This document shows, in pieces, positions 34,699-42,869 of a stretch of 46,995 bases of DNA. The notes under the pieces are model-generated. The model did not search any database, had not been told where the DNA came from, and worked only from the letters and a program-made list of their open reading frames with translations. The number at the start of each line of letters is the position of its first letter. Position 1 is the first letter of the stretch. Where the stretch lies: positions 136,245-183,239 of the forward strand of contig PLRS01000081.1 of NCBI GenBank assembly GCA_003164035.1. The letters run 5' to 3'. The DNA comes from Bryobacterales bacterium (GTDB taxonomy: Bacteria > Acidobacteriota > Terriglobia > Bryobacterales > Bryobacteraceae). A program made the position numbers and the translations under genes.

Positions 34699-37458
34699 AT
34701 GAAGGGTATCTGCGTATTTCTCTTGAGTGCGGCGGCTGTCTTCGCCCAGAATTTCGCCAACGGACAGGCGGCCAGAGCGGTAATCGGGCAAACCACCTTT
34801 ACCGCCGCCGATCCCAATTCGAGCAATAACGTCATTGGCGCGGCCAGCGGCATCGCGTACGCCAACAATACGCTCTTCGTGGCGGACGATAACCGCCTCG
34901 GCGCCACCCCCGAAAATAACCGTATTTTGATTTTTCAAAACCTGTCGAGCATGTTGCCGGCGCCCACCGCCCAGCTCAGCTACAACACCACCTGCCCGGT
35001 TTGCGTGGGTACCGCTGCGGTGGTCCTCGGGCAGCCGGATTTCACCACCACTACGGTCAATTTCACCCCTTCCCAGAGCAATTTGCGCCAACCCACCGCG
35101 GTCGCTTCCGATGGCGTCCACCTGGTGGTGGGCGACACGAATCATAACCGCGTCCTGATCTGGAATCATATTCCGACCGCCAACGACACGCCGGCCGATG
35201 TAGTGGTGGGACAAACCGATTTCTTCGGCGACGGGCTGTGCGGCAAGGACACCTGCACCGATAACGGCCCCACCGCCAGTTCCCTGCGCGGGCCGCAAGG
35301 AGTCTGGATCCAGAACGGCAAGCTTTATATCGCCGATACCCAGAACAGCCGCGTGCTGATCTATAACTCGATTCCGACCGCCAACGGCGCCGCCGCCGAC
35401 GTAGTGGTGGGCGCGCCCGACTTCAAAACCACCACCAAGGCCAACCTGGATACCGAATACCCGGTCATGACGGCTTCCGACATGATCAATCCCGTTTCGG
35501 TAACCACCGACGGCGTGCGCCTCTTCGTAACCGACGCGGGCGCCAATCGCGTGTTGATCTGGAACAAGATTCCATCCGCCAACGGGACGGCCGCCGACGT
35601 GGAAATCGGCCAGCCCGACATGACATACTCGGTGCCCAACTACGCCTACACCACCTACACCGATCCCACCACCAACGTCACCACCGAGGTTCCCGTCCTT
35701 TGCACCATTCCCACCGGCCTTGACACCAACGGCAACCCCACCTATCCGGGTGTCTGTCTCTACACTTTGAATTTTCCGCGCTTCGCCTTCTCCGACGGTA
35801 CCCACCTTTATATCGCCGACGGCGGCAACGACCGGATTCTGGAGTACTTCAGCATTCCTACTTCGAACGCCCCGCCCGCGGATATCATCGTGGGCCAGCT
35901 TGGCGGCGACGTGGACCAGGCCAACGACGCCGTCGATTCCATGTACACTCCCGTCGCCATGGCTTGGGACGGCACCAACCTTTACGTCAGCGACCCGTAT
36001 AACCGGCGCATCATGGTATATACGCCCCAGAACAACGCCTTGCCCTACCAGGCGGTGGTCAACGCGGCCAGCCAGCAGGTCATCGCCAGCGGCTACGTCA
36101 CCATCGGCGGCACCATCAAGGCCGGCGACGTGGTCACTATCACCGTTAATAACTTCGCCTACAACTACACGGTGAAAGAAACCGACACTTACGCGGACGT
36201 GGTAGCCGGATTGGTGGCCGAGATTAATTCCGGGCTTTCCGGCGATCCCAACGTCACCGCCAGCGTGGATGCCACCGACCTGGAAGTCATTCTGGCCGCC
36301 AAACAGACGGGAACGCTGGGGGACCAGATTTCCTACAGCGCTTCGGTATCGACCAGCGCCAGTATCACGGCCAGCGCCGAACAGTCCACCATGAAAGGCG
36401 GCGGTTCGGCGGCCCAGGTGGGGCCGGGGACGATCGTCGAAATCAACGGGACTGGGCTTTCGGCCGGCTCCGTCTCGGCCGATCTGTCACAACCCAACCT
36501 GCCCACCATACTCGGCGGCACGCAGGTTTATTTCAATGGAATCGCGTCGCCCCTCTATTCGGTGTCGCCGACCCAGATCGTGGCCCAGGTTCCGTGGGAG
36601 TTCACCACCGAAGATAGCGTGAATGCCTATGTTCGCAGCGTCATGAGCGATGGCACCATCCTGGCCACCTCGGCCGTGGCGCTTTCCGTCGTGCCGGCCA
36701 ATCCAGGCATTTTCACCACTTCCAACACCAACCCCCAGGTGGCCATGGCGTTTCACGCTTCCAGTTCGGCGGTGGGCCTGCTTTCGGTGGATGGCAGCGT
36801 GGCGGCGGGCGACGTGGCAACCGTCACCATCGATACTCTGACGTACAACTATACGGTACAGAGTTTCGATACCCTGGACAGCATTCGCGACGCGCTGGTG
36901 GCGCTCCTCAATACCGATCCCCAAGTCACTGCCCGCGCCGCCGACTATTACGACCGCATTATTTTGCAGGCGCGGATTCATGGACCGGAGGGCAACAGTA
37001 TTGCCTACACCGCCACCGCCAGCTCGGGTTCGAGCGTCAGCATGACCGCTTTCGCCAACCAGCTCTGTTGCGCCAACGTGGCGGGCGCGCCCGTTACCTA
37101 TGAAAACCCTGCCGAAGCCGGCGAACTGCTTACCTTCTACGCCACCGGGTTGGGATTGCCGGTTTCAAACCCCGCTTATACGCCCCTGATTGCGACCGAC
37201 CAGATGTATCCCTTGGGCGCGCCCGATACGCTGCCCCCGGAAACCGTCAACGGCACCCAGACTTTCATGTCCGCCATTTGCGGCGGCAGTACGGCCGACG
37301 TGATGGCCTCCACTCTGATGCAGGGCACGTTCGGCACTTTTTCCGTAGTCCTACACCTCAATACCGGCCTGAAGAACAATATTTACACTCTCTGCACGCT
37401 CGCGCAGGGCCCCTATGTCAGCAACCAGGCCGCTATATCGGTTGTAGCTCAGCAGTAA
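34699..37458 (+). CDS. Secreted NHL-type beta-propeller protein with TIGR03437-like C-terminal domain
   Basis: A 919-residue exported protein. A signal peptide (residues 1-17, ending AVFAQ) is followed by repeated blades of the form PTAVASDGVHLVVGDTNHNR / VLIWNHIPTANDTPADVVVG (residues about 25-450). The C-terminal region has the acidobacterial TIGR03437 pattern (PGTIVEINGTGLS near 575; GIASPLYSVSPTQIVAQVPW; GELLTFYATGLGLPVSNP). Two copies of an extra module of about 85 residues interrupt it (about 465-553 and 690-783), each with AGDV(V/A)T(I/V)T(I/V) then YNYTV. It is probably a cell-surface or extracellular binding protein; the ligand is unknown. Confidence 0.9.
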   Translation: MKGICVFLLSAAAVFAQNFANGQAARAVIGQTTFTAADPNSSNNVIGAASGIAYANNTLFVADDNRLGATPENNRILIFQNLSSMLPAPTAQLSYNTTCPVCVGTAAVVLGQPDFTTTTVNFTPSQSNLRQPTAVASDGVHLVVGDTNHNRVLIWNHIPTANDTPADVVVGQTDFFGDGLCGKDTCTDNGPTASSLRGPQGVWIQNGKLYIADTQNSRVLIYNSIPTANGAAADVVVGAPDFKTTTKANLDTEYPVMTASDMINPVSVTTDGVRLFVTDAGANRVLIWNKIPSANGTAADVEIGQPDMTYSVPNYAYTTYTDPTTNVTTEVPVLCTIPTGLDTNGNPTYPGVCLYTLNFPRFAFSDGTHLYIADGGNDRILEYFSIPTSNAPPADIIVGQLGGDVDQANDAVDSMYTPVAMAWDGTNLYVSDPYNRRIMVYTPQNNALPYQAVVNAASQQVIASGYVTIGGTIKAGDVVTITVNNFAYNYTVKETDTYADVVAGLVAEINSGLSGDPNVTASVDATDLEVILAAKQTGTLGDQISYSASVSTSASITASAEQSTMKGGGSAAQVGPGTIVEINGTGLSAGSVSADLSQPNLPTILGGTQVYFNGIASPLYSVSPTQIVAQVPWEFTTEDSVNAYVRSVMSDGTILATSAVALSVVPANPGIFTTSNTNPQVAMAFHASSSAVGLLSVDGSVAAGDVATVTIDTLTYNYTVQSFDTLDSIRDALVALLNTDPQVTARAADYYDRIILQARIHGPEGNSIAYTATASSGSSVSMTAFANQLCCANVAGAPVTYENPAEAGELLTFYATGLGLPVSNPAYTPLIATDQMYPLGAPDTLPPETVNGTQTFMSAICGGSTADVMASTLMQGTFGTFSVVLHLNTGLKNNIYTLCTLAQGPYVSNQAAISVVAQQ

Positions 37459-37516
37459 CTTGACACAGAATCGGTTAAGCACCCGCTTCTAGTAAGCGGA
37501 CGGCCCGGCCCGTGGC

Positions 37517-40500
37517 ATGATAATTAAGATGGTACGCCGCCAGTGGGTAGCTTGGGTGCTGGCATGTGCCGGCTGGGTAGTACCCGCCGCGGCGCAACCG
37601 GGCGCTACCCTCTGCGGCCGCATCCTCGATGCCTCCGAGGGGGGCATCGAGGCGACCCAAATCACCGCCGTCAACCAGGACACGGGTTTCCGCCGCCAAA
37701 CCGAATCCGCCAGCGACGGAGCCTACTCCATCGCTTCGCTGGCTCCCGGCTCCTACAAAGTCATCGCTCGCAAGGATGGCTTCCGCACGCTGGTGCGCTT
37801 CGGCGTGGTTCTTACCGACGGCCAGGCTTCGGTTGCCGACTTCGCCCTGCCGGTGGGCAGCATGCTCGAAACCATCACCGTCGAGGGTACGGCCTCTCCC
37901 TTGGAGCGGGTCGATGTTTCCGCCGGCACCGAATTCGATCGCGGCGACATCGCCCGCCTGCCGCTCAACGGGGCCGGCTTACTGACCCTGCTCGACGCCG
38001 CCGCCAATGTCAACGTCACTCCCGCCACGCGCGGCGAAGCCGGACAGTTTTCCGCCAACGGGCAACGGCCCAACGTCAATGCCTTCACCGTCGATGGCGC
38101 CAGCGTCAATACCGGAATTACGGCCGGCGGATTGCCAGCCCAAGCCACCGGGGGCACGCTGCCCGCGACCACCGCTTTCGGCAGCCTGGACGCGCTGGTT
38201 TCCCTCGATGCCATCGAAGACATGACGGTGCGTACCTCCACCGCCGGCGTCGAATTTGGCCGCCGGCCCGGCGCGCAGGTCGGCATCACTACCCAAACCG
38301 GCTCCAACCAGTTCCACGGCGGCGTTTCGTTTTCCTGGCGCAATCAACTGCTTAGCGCCAATAACTGGTTCGCCAACCAGGGCGGCTTCGGCCGCGTGCC
38401 GCTCAGCCTGCTCAACGTGGCGCCCACCCTGGGTGGACCGCTCAAACGCAACCGCCTGTTCTTTTTCCTGGCGTTTCAACACATCGCTCTCGGACAGCCC
38501 TTCGTGTGGGAGCAACCCGCGCCTTCGCTGGCGGAGAGGCAAGCCGTCGCGGCCTGGGCCCAGCCGGCGGTCGACCTGTTCCCCTCCCCAAACGGCCCGG
38601 CGCTCTCCAGTGCCTTGGGGGAATGGTCGGGATTCAGTTCCGAGCCGGCCGCGTTGAATGCCGGCAGCGCCAGATTCGACCAGATTATCTCGCCGCGCGT
38701 GAACTGGTTTGCGCGCTATCATGACGCGCCTTCGAACAACGCCTTCGGCCTCGCCGAAATCGACCGCCTTTCGATGCGCACCCAAAGCCTCACCCTGGGA
38801 CTGAACGCCGGCTTCAGTTCGCGCACCGCCATGGAATTGCGCGTCAACGAATCCCAGTCGTCGGCCAATTCGGTTTGGACCACCCCCGGCGACCCTTCCA
38901 CCCCAAGCTGCGACTTGCAGACCCTTCCCCCCCAGTTCGCCACCGCGCCCACCGGGTGCGACGCCCTCATCCGGCTGACCATCGATGGCGTCGGGCAGTT
39001 GGTGACCGGAGAGGAAGGGCTTCGCCGCCAGCGCCAGTTTCAGGCGGTGGATATCTTCAGCCTGCGTCTTGGAAAACACGCCCTGGAATGGGGCGCCGAT
39101 TATCGCAGCATCACCGCCATACGCCGCGACCCCACCGGGTCCCTCAACCTGATCGCCGATACCGTCACCGATCTCACCGGCATCCAGAACCTTTGGGTGG
39201 CCATCTCAAAACCCAGCAACCAGACCGCCGGAGCCCAGGAACTGTCGAGCTGGATCGGCGATACCTGGCGCGCCACCTCACGCCTCACCGTGACGGCTGG
39301 CCTGCGGTGGGAATTCAGCCCGGCGCCGACAGGGTTGGTTTCGGTGCTTTTCGGCGGGACGATCGCTTCCGAACCTTCCCTGGCCCCTCTTTGGCCCCTG
39401 CGCTTCGGCAATCTCGCGCCGCGCCTCGGCTTGGCCTGGCGTTTGACCGCCGATGGAAAAACCGTCCTGCGCACCGGTGGCGGCCTTTACTACGACTCCA
39501 GTATGAGTATTGCCGCCGACGCCTTGAACGGCGGACCCTTGTTTGCCTCGTTTTTCTCCGAACGCTACGGCCTGTTCTCCTCCGAGTTGACCTACGCCTT
39601 CCTGCCGGATCTCCGCCTGCCGGCGGTGGGGCAATGGAATCTCCACCTGGAACGGGCTCTCAGCGCGCACGACACGCTTTCGCTCGGATACGTCGGGGCA
39701 GCCGGTTACGATTTGGTTCGCCGCGAGGTCGGCGGCGCCGGCAGCACCATCACTTCTCCCCTCGCTCTTACCACCGATAACGGCCGTTCCCGCTACCACG
39801 CCATGGAAGCGGAGTACCGCCGCCGCTTCGCCACCGGCCTCGATGCCTCGCTGACTTACACCTGGGCCCATGCCATCGATAACGATTCCAGCGACGCTTA
39901 CCTGATGTGGACCGGCTCGGGAATGACTCCCGCGTCCGACCGCGCCTCCGCCGATTTCGACTTGCGCCAGTCCTTCGCCGCCACCTTCGCCTATACCATT
40001 CCGCGCCGCGCGCCGTCGTCCCCTTGGTCGCGACTCGCCGCGGACTGGAATCTGAGCGCCATCGTTCGCGCCCGCTCCGGCTTCCCTGTCACCGTCCTCG
40101 ATAGCGAACAGTACACCGGCATTCCGCTCGCCGACGCTTTCCGGCCCACCTACGTCTATGGCCAGGCGCTCTGGCTCGCCGATCCCCATGCGCCCGGCGG
40201 AAGGCGCCTGAATCCGGCCGCGTTCGAACCGCTGCGCCCCGGGGTGGAGGGCGACCTCGGCCGCAACGCTATCGCCGGCTTCGGCATGTGGCAGGCCGAT
40301 TTCTCCGCCAGCCGTACCTTGCGCCTGGACGAGCTCCGCTCGCTCGAGCTGCGCGCCGACGTCTACAACCTGTTCAACCACCCCAATTTCGGCGACCCGG
40401 CCCGCTACCTCGACAATCCCCTCCTGGGCCAGTCCACCAGCATGTTAAATATGATGCTCGGAACCGGCAGCCCCGGCAGCGGCATTTCCCCCCTCCTGGG

Positions 40501-40549
40501 CGCCGGCGGCCCGCGCGGCGCGCAATTGGGAATCAAGCTGCGGTTCTAG
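37517..40549 (+). CDS. TonB-dependent receptor-like outer-membrane protein (Oar-type)
   Basis: A 1010-residue protein with a signal peptide (to about residue 26), a carboxypeptidase-regulatory Ig-like domain (about 28-115: GATLCGRILDASEGGIEATQ ... SYKVIARKDGF) and a plug region (ETITVEGTAS; FTVDGASVNTG; DAIEDMTVRTSTAGVEFGR). A large beta barrel follows, with RYHAMEAEYRRRFATGLDAS and a final aromatic residue (LGIKLRF). This architecture is abundant in Acidobacteriota and is thought to import large substrates. The barrel ends in a Phe, as outer-membrane proteins do. The ligand cannot be read from sequence. Confidence 0.92.
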   Translation: MIIKMVRRQWVAWVLACAGWVVPAAAQPGATLCGRILDASEGGIEATQITAVNQDTGFRRQTESASDGAYSIASLAPGSYKVIARKDGFRTLVRFGVVLTDGQASVADFALPVGSMLETITVEGTASPLERVDVSAGTEFDRGDIARLPLNGAGLLTLLDAAANVNVTPATRGEAGQFSANGQRPNVNAFTVDGASVNTGITAGGLPAQATGGTLPATTAFGSLDALVSLDAIEDMTVRTSTAGVEFGRRPGAQVGITTQTGSNQFHGGVSFSWRNQLLSANNWFANQGGFGRVPLSLLNVAPTLGGPLKRNRLFFFLAFQHIALGQPFVWEQPAPSLAERQAVAAWAQPAVDLFPSPNGPALSSALGEWSGFSSEPAALNAGSARFDQIISPRVNWFARYHDAPSNNAFGLAEIDRLSMRTQSLTLGLNAGFSSRTAMELRVNESQSSANSVWTTPGDPSTPSCDLQTLPPQFATAPTGCDALIRLTIDGVGQLVTGEEGLRRQRQFQAVDIFSLRLGKHALEWGADYRSITAIRRDPTGSLNLIADTVTDLTGIQNLWVAISKPSNQTAGAQELSSWIGDTWRATSRLTVTAGLRWEFSPAPTGLVSVLFGGTIASEPSLAPLWPLRFGNLAPRLGLAWRLTADGKTVLRTGGGLYYDSSMSIAADALNGGPLFASFFSERYGLFSSELTYAFLPDLRLPAVGQWNLHLERALSAHDTLSLGYVGAAGYDLVRREVGGAGSTITSPLALTTDNGRSRYHAMEAEYRRRFATGLDASLTYTWAHAIDNDSSDAYLMWTGSGMTPASDRASADFDLRQSFAATFAYTIPRRAPSSPWSRLAADWNLSAIVRARSGFPVTVLDSEQYTGIPLADAFRPTYVYGQALWLADPHAPGGRRLNPAAFEPLRPGVEGDLGRNAIAGFGMWQADFSASRTLRLDELRSLELRADVYNLFNHPNFGDPARYLDNPLLGQSTSMLNMMLGTGSPGSGISPLLGAGGPRGAQLGIKLRF

Positions 40550-40563
40550 GGCAGCGGGATATC

Positions 40564-40880
40564 TTACGGGCCCAATAAGGCTTCGATGTCTCGGGCTCCG
40601 TGAATGATATGCACGACCTCGACGCCGTTCGCCCTGGGCAGATAGAAGATCAGCCAGTTCTCGAAGCCGGTTACCGGCCACCGGCGGACTCGGCGTAAGG
40701 CAGCTTTTTTCGAAACCCGCACAAAGCGCCCGCCTTTGGCAGACGCGCGAGTGTCTCAAAGCTCGCAGCCAGCGCGGCGAAAAACCGGTCGGCTGCCCCC
40801 GGTCCGCCGCTCTCTTCGAGATATCTGCCTTGCGTTTCAATCTCACGCCGCGCCGCGCCACGGACTACGATTTCGGGCAC
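40564..40880 (-). CDS. parE: ParE/RelE-superfamily toxin requiring a -1 frameshift
   Basis: The zero frame starts at a GTG at 40880, two bases after the antitoxin stop (MPEIVVRGAARREIETQGRY ... GALCGFRKK), and would stop after nine more codons. The rest of a normal ParE (ALRRVRRWPVTGFENWLIFY ... VVHIIHGARDIEALLGP) is intact in the -1 frame and ends at 40564. The zero frame holds A_AAA_AAG (40704-40710 complement) exactly at the junction, in the phase of a -1 slippery heptamer; slippage there gives a 104-residue toxin of normal length. The alternative is loss of one A from a run of seven, making this a pseudogene. Confidence 0.75.
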
Positions 40881-40882
40881 GA

Positions 40883-41146
40883 TTACTGGCGCGCCGGCTT
40901 CGTCGGTTTCCCTGCGCGACGAACGTTCCTGCGGAGTTCGGCCCACCACTCCGGTGTCACCGCCTCGGGCTCCGTCTTAAGCGCTTCCAACAAAACGTCC
41001 TCGAGTCCTTCCCTGGCCTTGCGCTTTTGATCGGCGCGCACCAGCTCGCGCACATACTCGCTGACGCTGCTGTAATCCCCGCGGTTCACCTGCTCCTCAA
41101 CGTATAGCTTCAGAGGGTCGGGGAGCGAAATGTTCATGGTTTGCAT
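40883..41146 (-). CDS. parD: ParD-like antitoxin (ribbon-helix-helix)
   Basis: An 87-residue protein with a ribbon-helix-helix domain: TMNISLPDPLKLYVEEQVNR then YSSVSEYVRELVRADQKRK. The charged C-terminal part (residues about 45-87, LEDVLLEALKTEPEAVTPEW) would wrap the toxin. It precedes the ParE gene by two bases. It should neutralise the toxin and repress the operon through the upstream repeats at 41163-41192. Confidence 0.9.
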   Translation of the reverse strand: MQTMNISLPDPLKLYVEEQVNRGDYSSVSEYVRELVRADQKRKAREGLEDVLLEALKTEPEAVTPEWWAELRRNVRRAGKPTKPARQ

Positions 41147-41162
41147 GGCGGCTGATTTTTAT

Positions 41163-41192
41163 TCTGGCAATTCTTGTCAATTGCTGTCAAAT
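41163..41192 (-). promoter_or_regulatory. Three 10-base direct repeats upstream of parD (candidate operator)
   Basis: On the minus strand the region reads ATTTGACAGC, AATTGACAAG and AATTGCCAGA in a row, a strict 10-base period (one helical turn). It lies 17-46 bases upstream of the parD start codon and includes TTGACA hexamers that may form the -35 box. ParD-type proteins commonly bind such short tandem sites. Confidence 0.5.
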
Positions 41193-41238
41193 CTGGCGGC
41201 GGCCCACGGCGTAAGCCGTCGGGAAGCACGCATCTCGG

Positions 41239-41775
41239 CTAACGGTTATCGTCGTCGATTTCAGTGAACAACTGAGCGAACGGGAAATCGATTGCGGGTT
41301 CTTTCAGCCGAATCGTGGCGCCGGTAAGAAGCTGCAAATTGCCTTGTTGAAACAGCCACGCCCGCTGGTTGTCCGGGTCCATGACCAGAATGTTCCGAAC
41401 CGTCAGTTTCTCGTAGTCGAAACATCGATCGACGATGTCGTCAAACGTATCGTCCGGCGACTTGATTTCCACGATGATAGCCGGAACGTCCACCACAACC
41501 TTGCCCTTGGTGTACGGCACCCCAAGGACCATCACGTCGGGAATGCGGTAACGGCGAGTCGCGGCATCGACCAGAAGCCTGCATTCCGTGAACACATCGA
41601 TCCGGTGCGATTTCCGAAACCTAAGAAAGAACGCCCCGACAATTAGCTGCAGCAATGCGTGCCGTTGTGTGCCCACATGTCGCTCCAGGAGGACACCGTC
41701 CACGAAGTCCCGGTCCGGTTCGTAGGCGCTGTTCAGATACTCGTCAAGCGAAATCGACGCCGATGTCGTACCCAT
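41239..41775 (-). CDS. Uma2-family (DUF820) putative restriction-like endonuclease
   Basis: A 178-residue protein from the ATG at 41775. It shows the Uma2 layout: SLDEYLNSAYEPDRDFVDGV at the start, a RIPDVMVLG strand, and VPAIIVEIKSPDDT with the PD-(D/E)xK-like E-x-K and following CFDYEKLTVRNILVMDP. The family has a restriction-endonuclease-like fold; its biological role is mostly unknown. The frame is open to 41913, but the extra residues come from a dispersed repeat (GRESACPTRGADWQPAQV) and overlap the divergent gene. Confidence 0.9.
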   Translation of the reverse strand: MGTTSASISLDEYLNSAYEPDRDFVDGVLLERHVGTQRHALLQLIVGAFFLRFRKSHRIDVFTECRLLVDAATRRYRIPDVMVLGVPYTKGKVVVDVPAIIVEIKSPDDTFDDIVDRCFDYEKLTVRNILVMDPDNQRAWLFQQGNLQLLTGATIRLKEPAIDFPFAQLFTEIDDDNR

Positions 41776-41898
41776 GACTATCGAACCCCTCGATGCCGAT
41801 TTTACCACTTGCGCGGGTTGCCAATCGGCCCCACGCGTGGGGCAGGCGCTTTCCCGGCCGAAGGGGCGAAGTAAACCTAGTCCGACGTGTCGCTGCGG

Positions 41899-41904
41899 TA
41901 AAAT
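41899..41904 (+). promoter_or_regulatory. -10-like TAAAAT close to a start codon
   Basis: TAAAAT ends seven bases before the ATG at 41912, so a transcript from this element would begin at or next to the start codon. It is one of three such arrangements in the window. Confidence 0.35.
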
Positions 41905-41911
41905 GCGGCAC

Positions 41912-42553
41912 ATGCAAGTTGCTCACACACGAGATTGGGTTGACTACCTGATCGCTATCGGACCGGTGATTGGAGTCATCGCCGTACTGATCGTTGGCTT
42001 CGTTCAGGCGTCCCTTCAACAGAGCCAATCGAAGCAGGGTCTTTTTGACAGACGATTCAAGGTGTATTCCGCCGCCGAGGCGTACCTTCTGAAGGTTCTC
42101 CAGACCGATGGGAAGACGGATATTCCGGCGTATCAGGAGTTCCGAAAAGACACTGATCCCGCCGAGTTCTTGTTTGGTCCCGACGTATGGAAGTTCGTCG
42201 GAGACATCGGCAGACTGGGCCTTGAGTTGCGCTCGAAACACACCGTTCTCGATCACAACACCCAAATCGTCAAGAACGTAAGAGACGCAAGCGGAGTCAT
42301 GGCTGATGTCTTCACCTACTACGACGAAACCGAATATCGTGAGGCGTGCATCAGAGTGCCAGCCTTAGTAGGTGAAATAGGTGGCCTGATGAAACAAGTC
42401 GCAGATGCGATCAGTAGTGGCACGAAGGACGCTTTCCGCCCGTATCTCCAACTTCGCCACGACCTGCCGTGGTACGTACGTTTGGAGCGATATATGGATG
42501 ACTTCCTTCAAAGGCTTGACAGGACGCTGAGCCGTTCAAGCGAGAGGGTCTGA
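41912..42553 (+). CDS. Membrane-anchored protein of unknown function
   Basis: A 213-residue protein with one N-terminal transmembrane helix (YLIAIGPVIGVIAVLIVGFV, residues about 11-31) and a helical cytoplasmic part beginning QQSQSKQGLFDRRFKVYSAAE. No enzyme motif was recognised. Tracts such as FRKDTDPAEFLFGPDVWKFV look like a conserved block of a family of hypothetical proteins, but the family name is not known to me. An ATG at 41903 is also possible; 41912 is preferred because of the -10-like element. It diverges from the Uma2 gene. Confidence 0.7.
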   Translation: MQVAHTRDWVDYLIAIGPVIGVIAVLIVGFVQASLQQSQSKQGLFDRRFKVYSAAEAYLLKVLQTDGKTDIPAYQEFRKDTDPAEFLFGPDVWKFVGDIGRLGLELRSKHTVLDHNTQIVKNVRDASGVMADVFTYYDETEYREACIRVPALVGEIGGLMKQVADAISSGTKDAFRPYLQLRHDLPWYVRLERYMDDFLQRLDRTLSRSSERV

Positions 42554-42602
42554 GGCGGAGCCGCAGTTGATCCCACGCGCCGGAAATAGGTAAGGTGGGA
42601 GT

Positions 42603-42800
42603 ATGAGCAGCAAAGCAACACCGCTTCTCCAGGAGTTCGAGGCCTTGCCGGAGGAAGAAAAGCAGGTCGTCATGTTCGAGTTCCTCCGCCGGGCCGCGCC
42701 TTACGATTCCGGCCCCATCGACGACCGGGAAACCGCCCAGGCGGCCGACGACCTGTTCCTCATGCTGGACGCGGAAGAGCATGAATCCAGCACGCGGTGA
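42603..42800 (+). CDS. Small antitoxin-like acidic protein
   Basis: A 65-residue acidic protein starting after an AGGTGGGAG site. The pattern LLQEFEALPEEEKQVVMFEF and the C-terminal APYDSGPIDDRETAQAADDLFLMLD resemble small addiction-module components usually coded before a RelE/ParE-type toxin. No toxin gene follows; the next gene is xdhC. It may be an orphan antitoxin. Confidence 0.6.
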   Translation: MSSKATPLLQEFEALPEEEKQVVMFEFLRRAAPYDSGPIDDRETAQAADDLFLMLDAEEHESSTR

Positions 42801-42853
42801 AGAGAGATCCCTCGCTCCGCCCGATAAACCCCTCCCCTTCTCCCCCCACAAGT

Positions 42854-42859
42854 TATAAT
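42854..42859 (+). promoter_or_regulatory. -10 element (TATAAT) of a probable leaderless xdhC transcript
   Basis: TTATAATC with TATAAT at 42854-42859. The ATG of xdhC follows ten bases later without a Shine-Dalgarno sequence. This resembles the arrangement at the LytTR regulator gene. Confidence 0.55.
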
Positions 42860-42869
42860 CACAATCGGA

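Noticed and set aside
35040-36000. Repetitive DNA in the propeller gene as a possible repeat array
   Set aside because: The periodicity is at protein level (propeller blades) and the DNA copies are diverged, so it is ordinary domain repetition.
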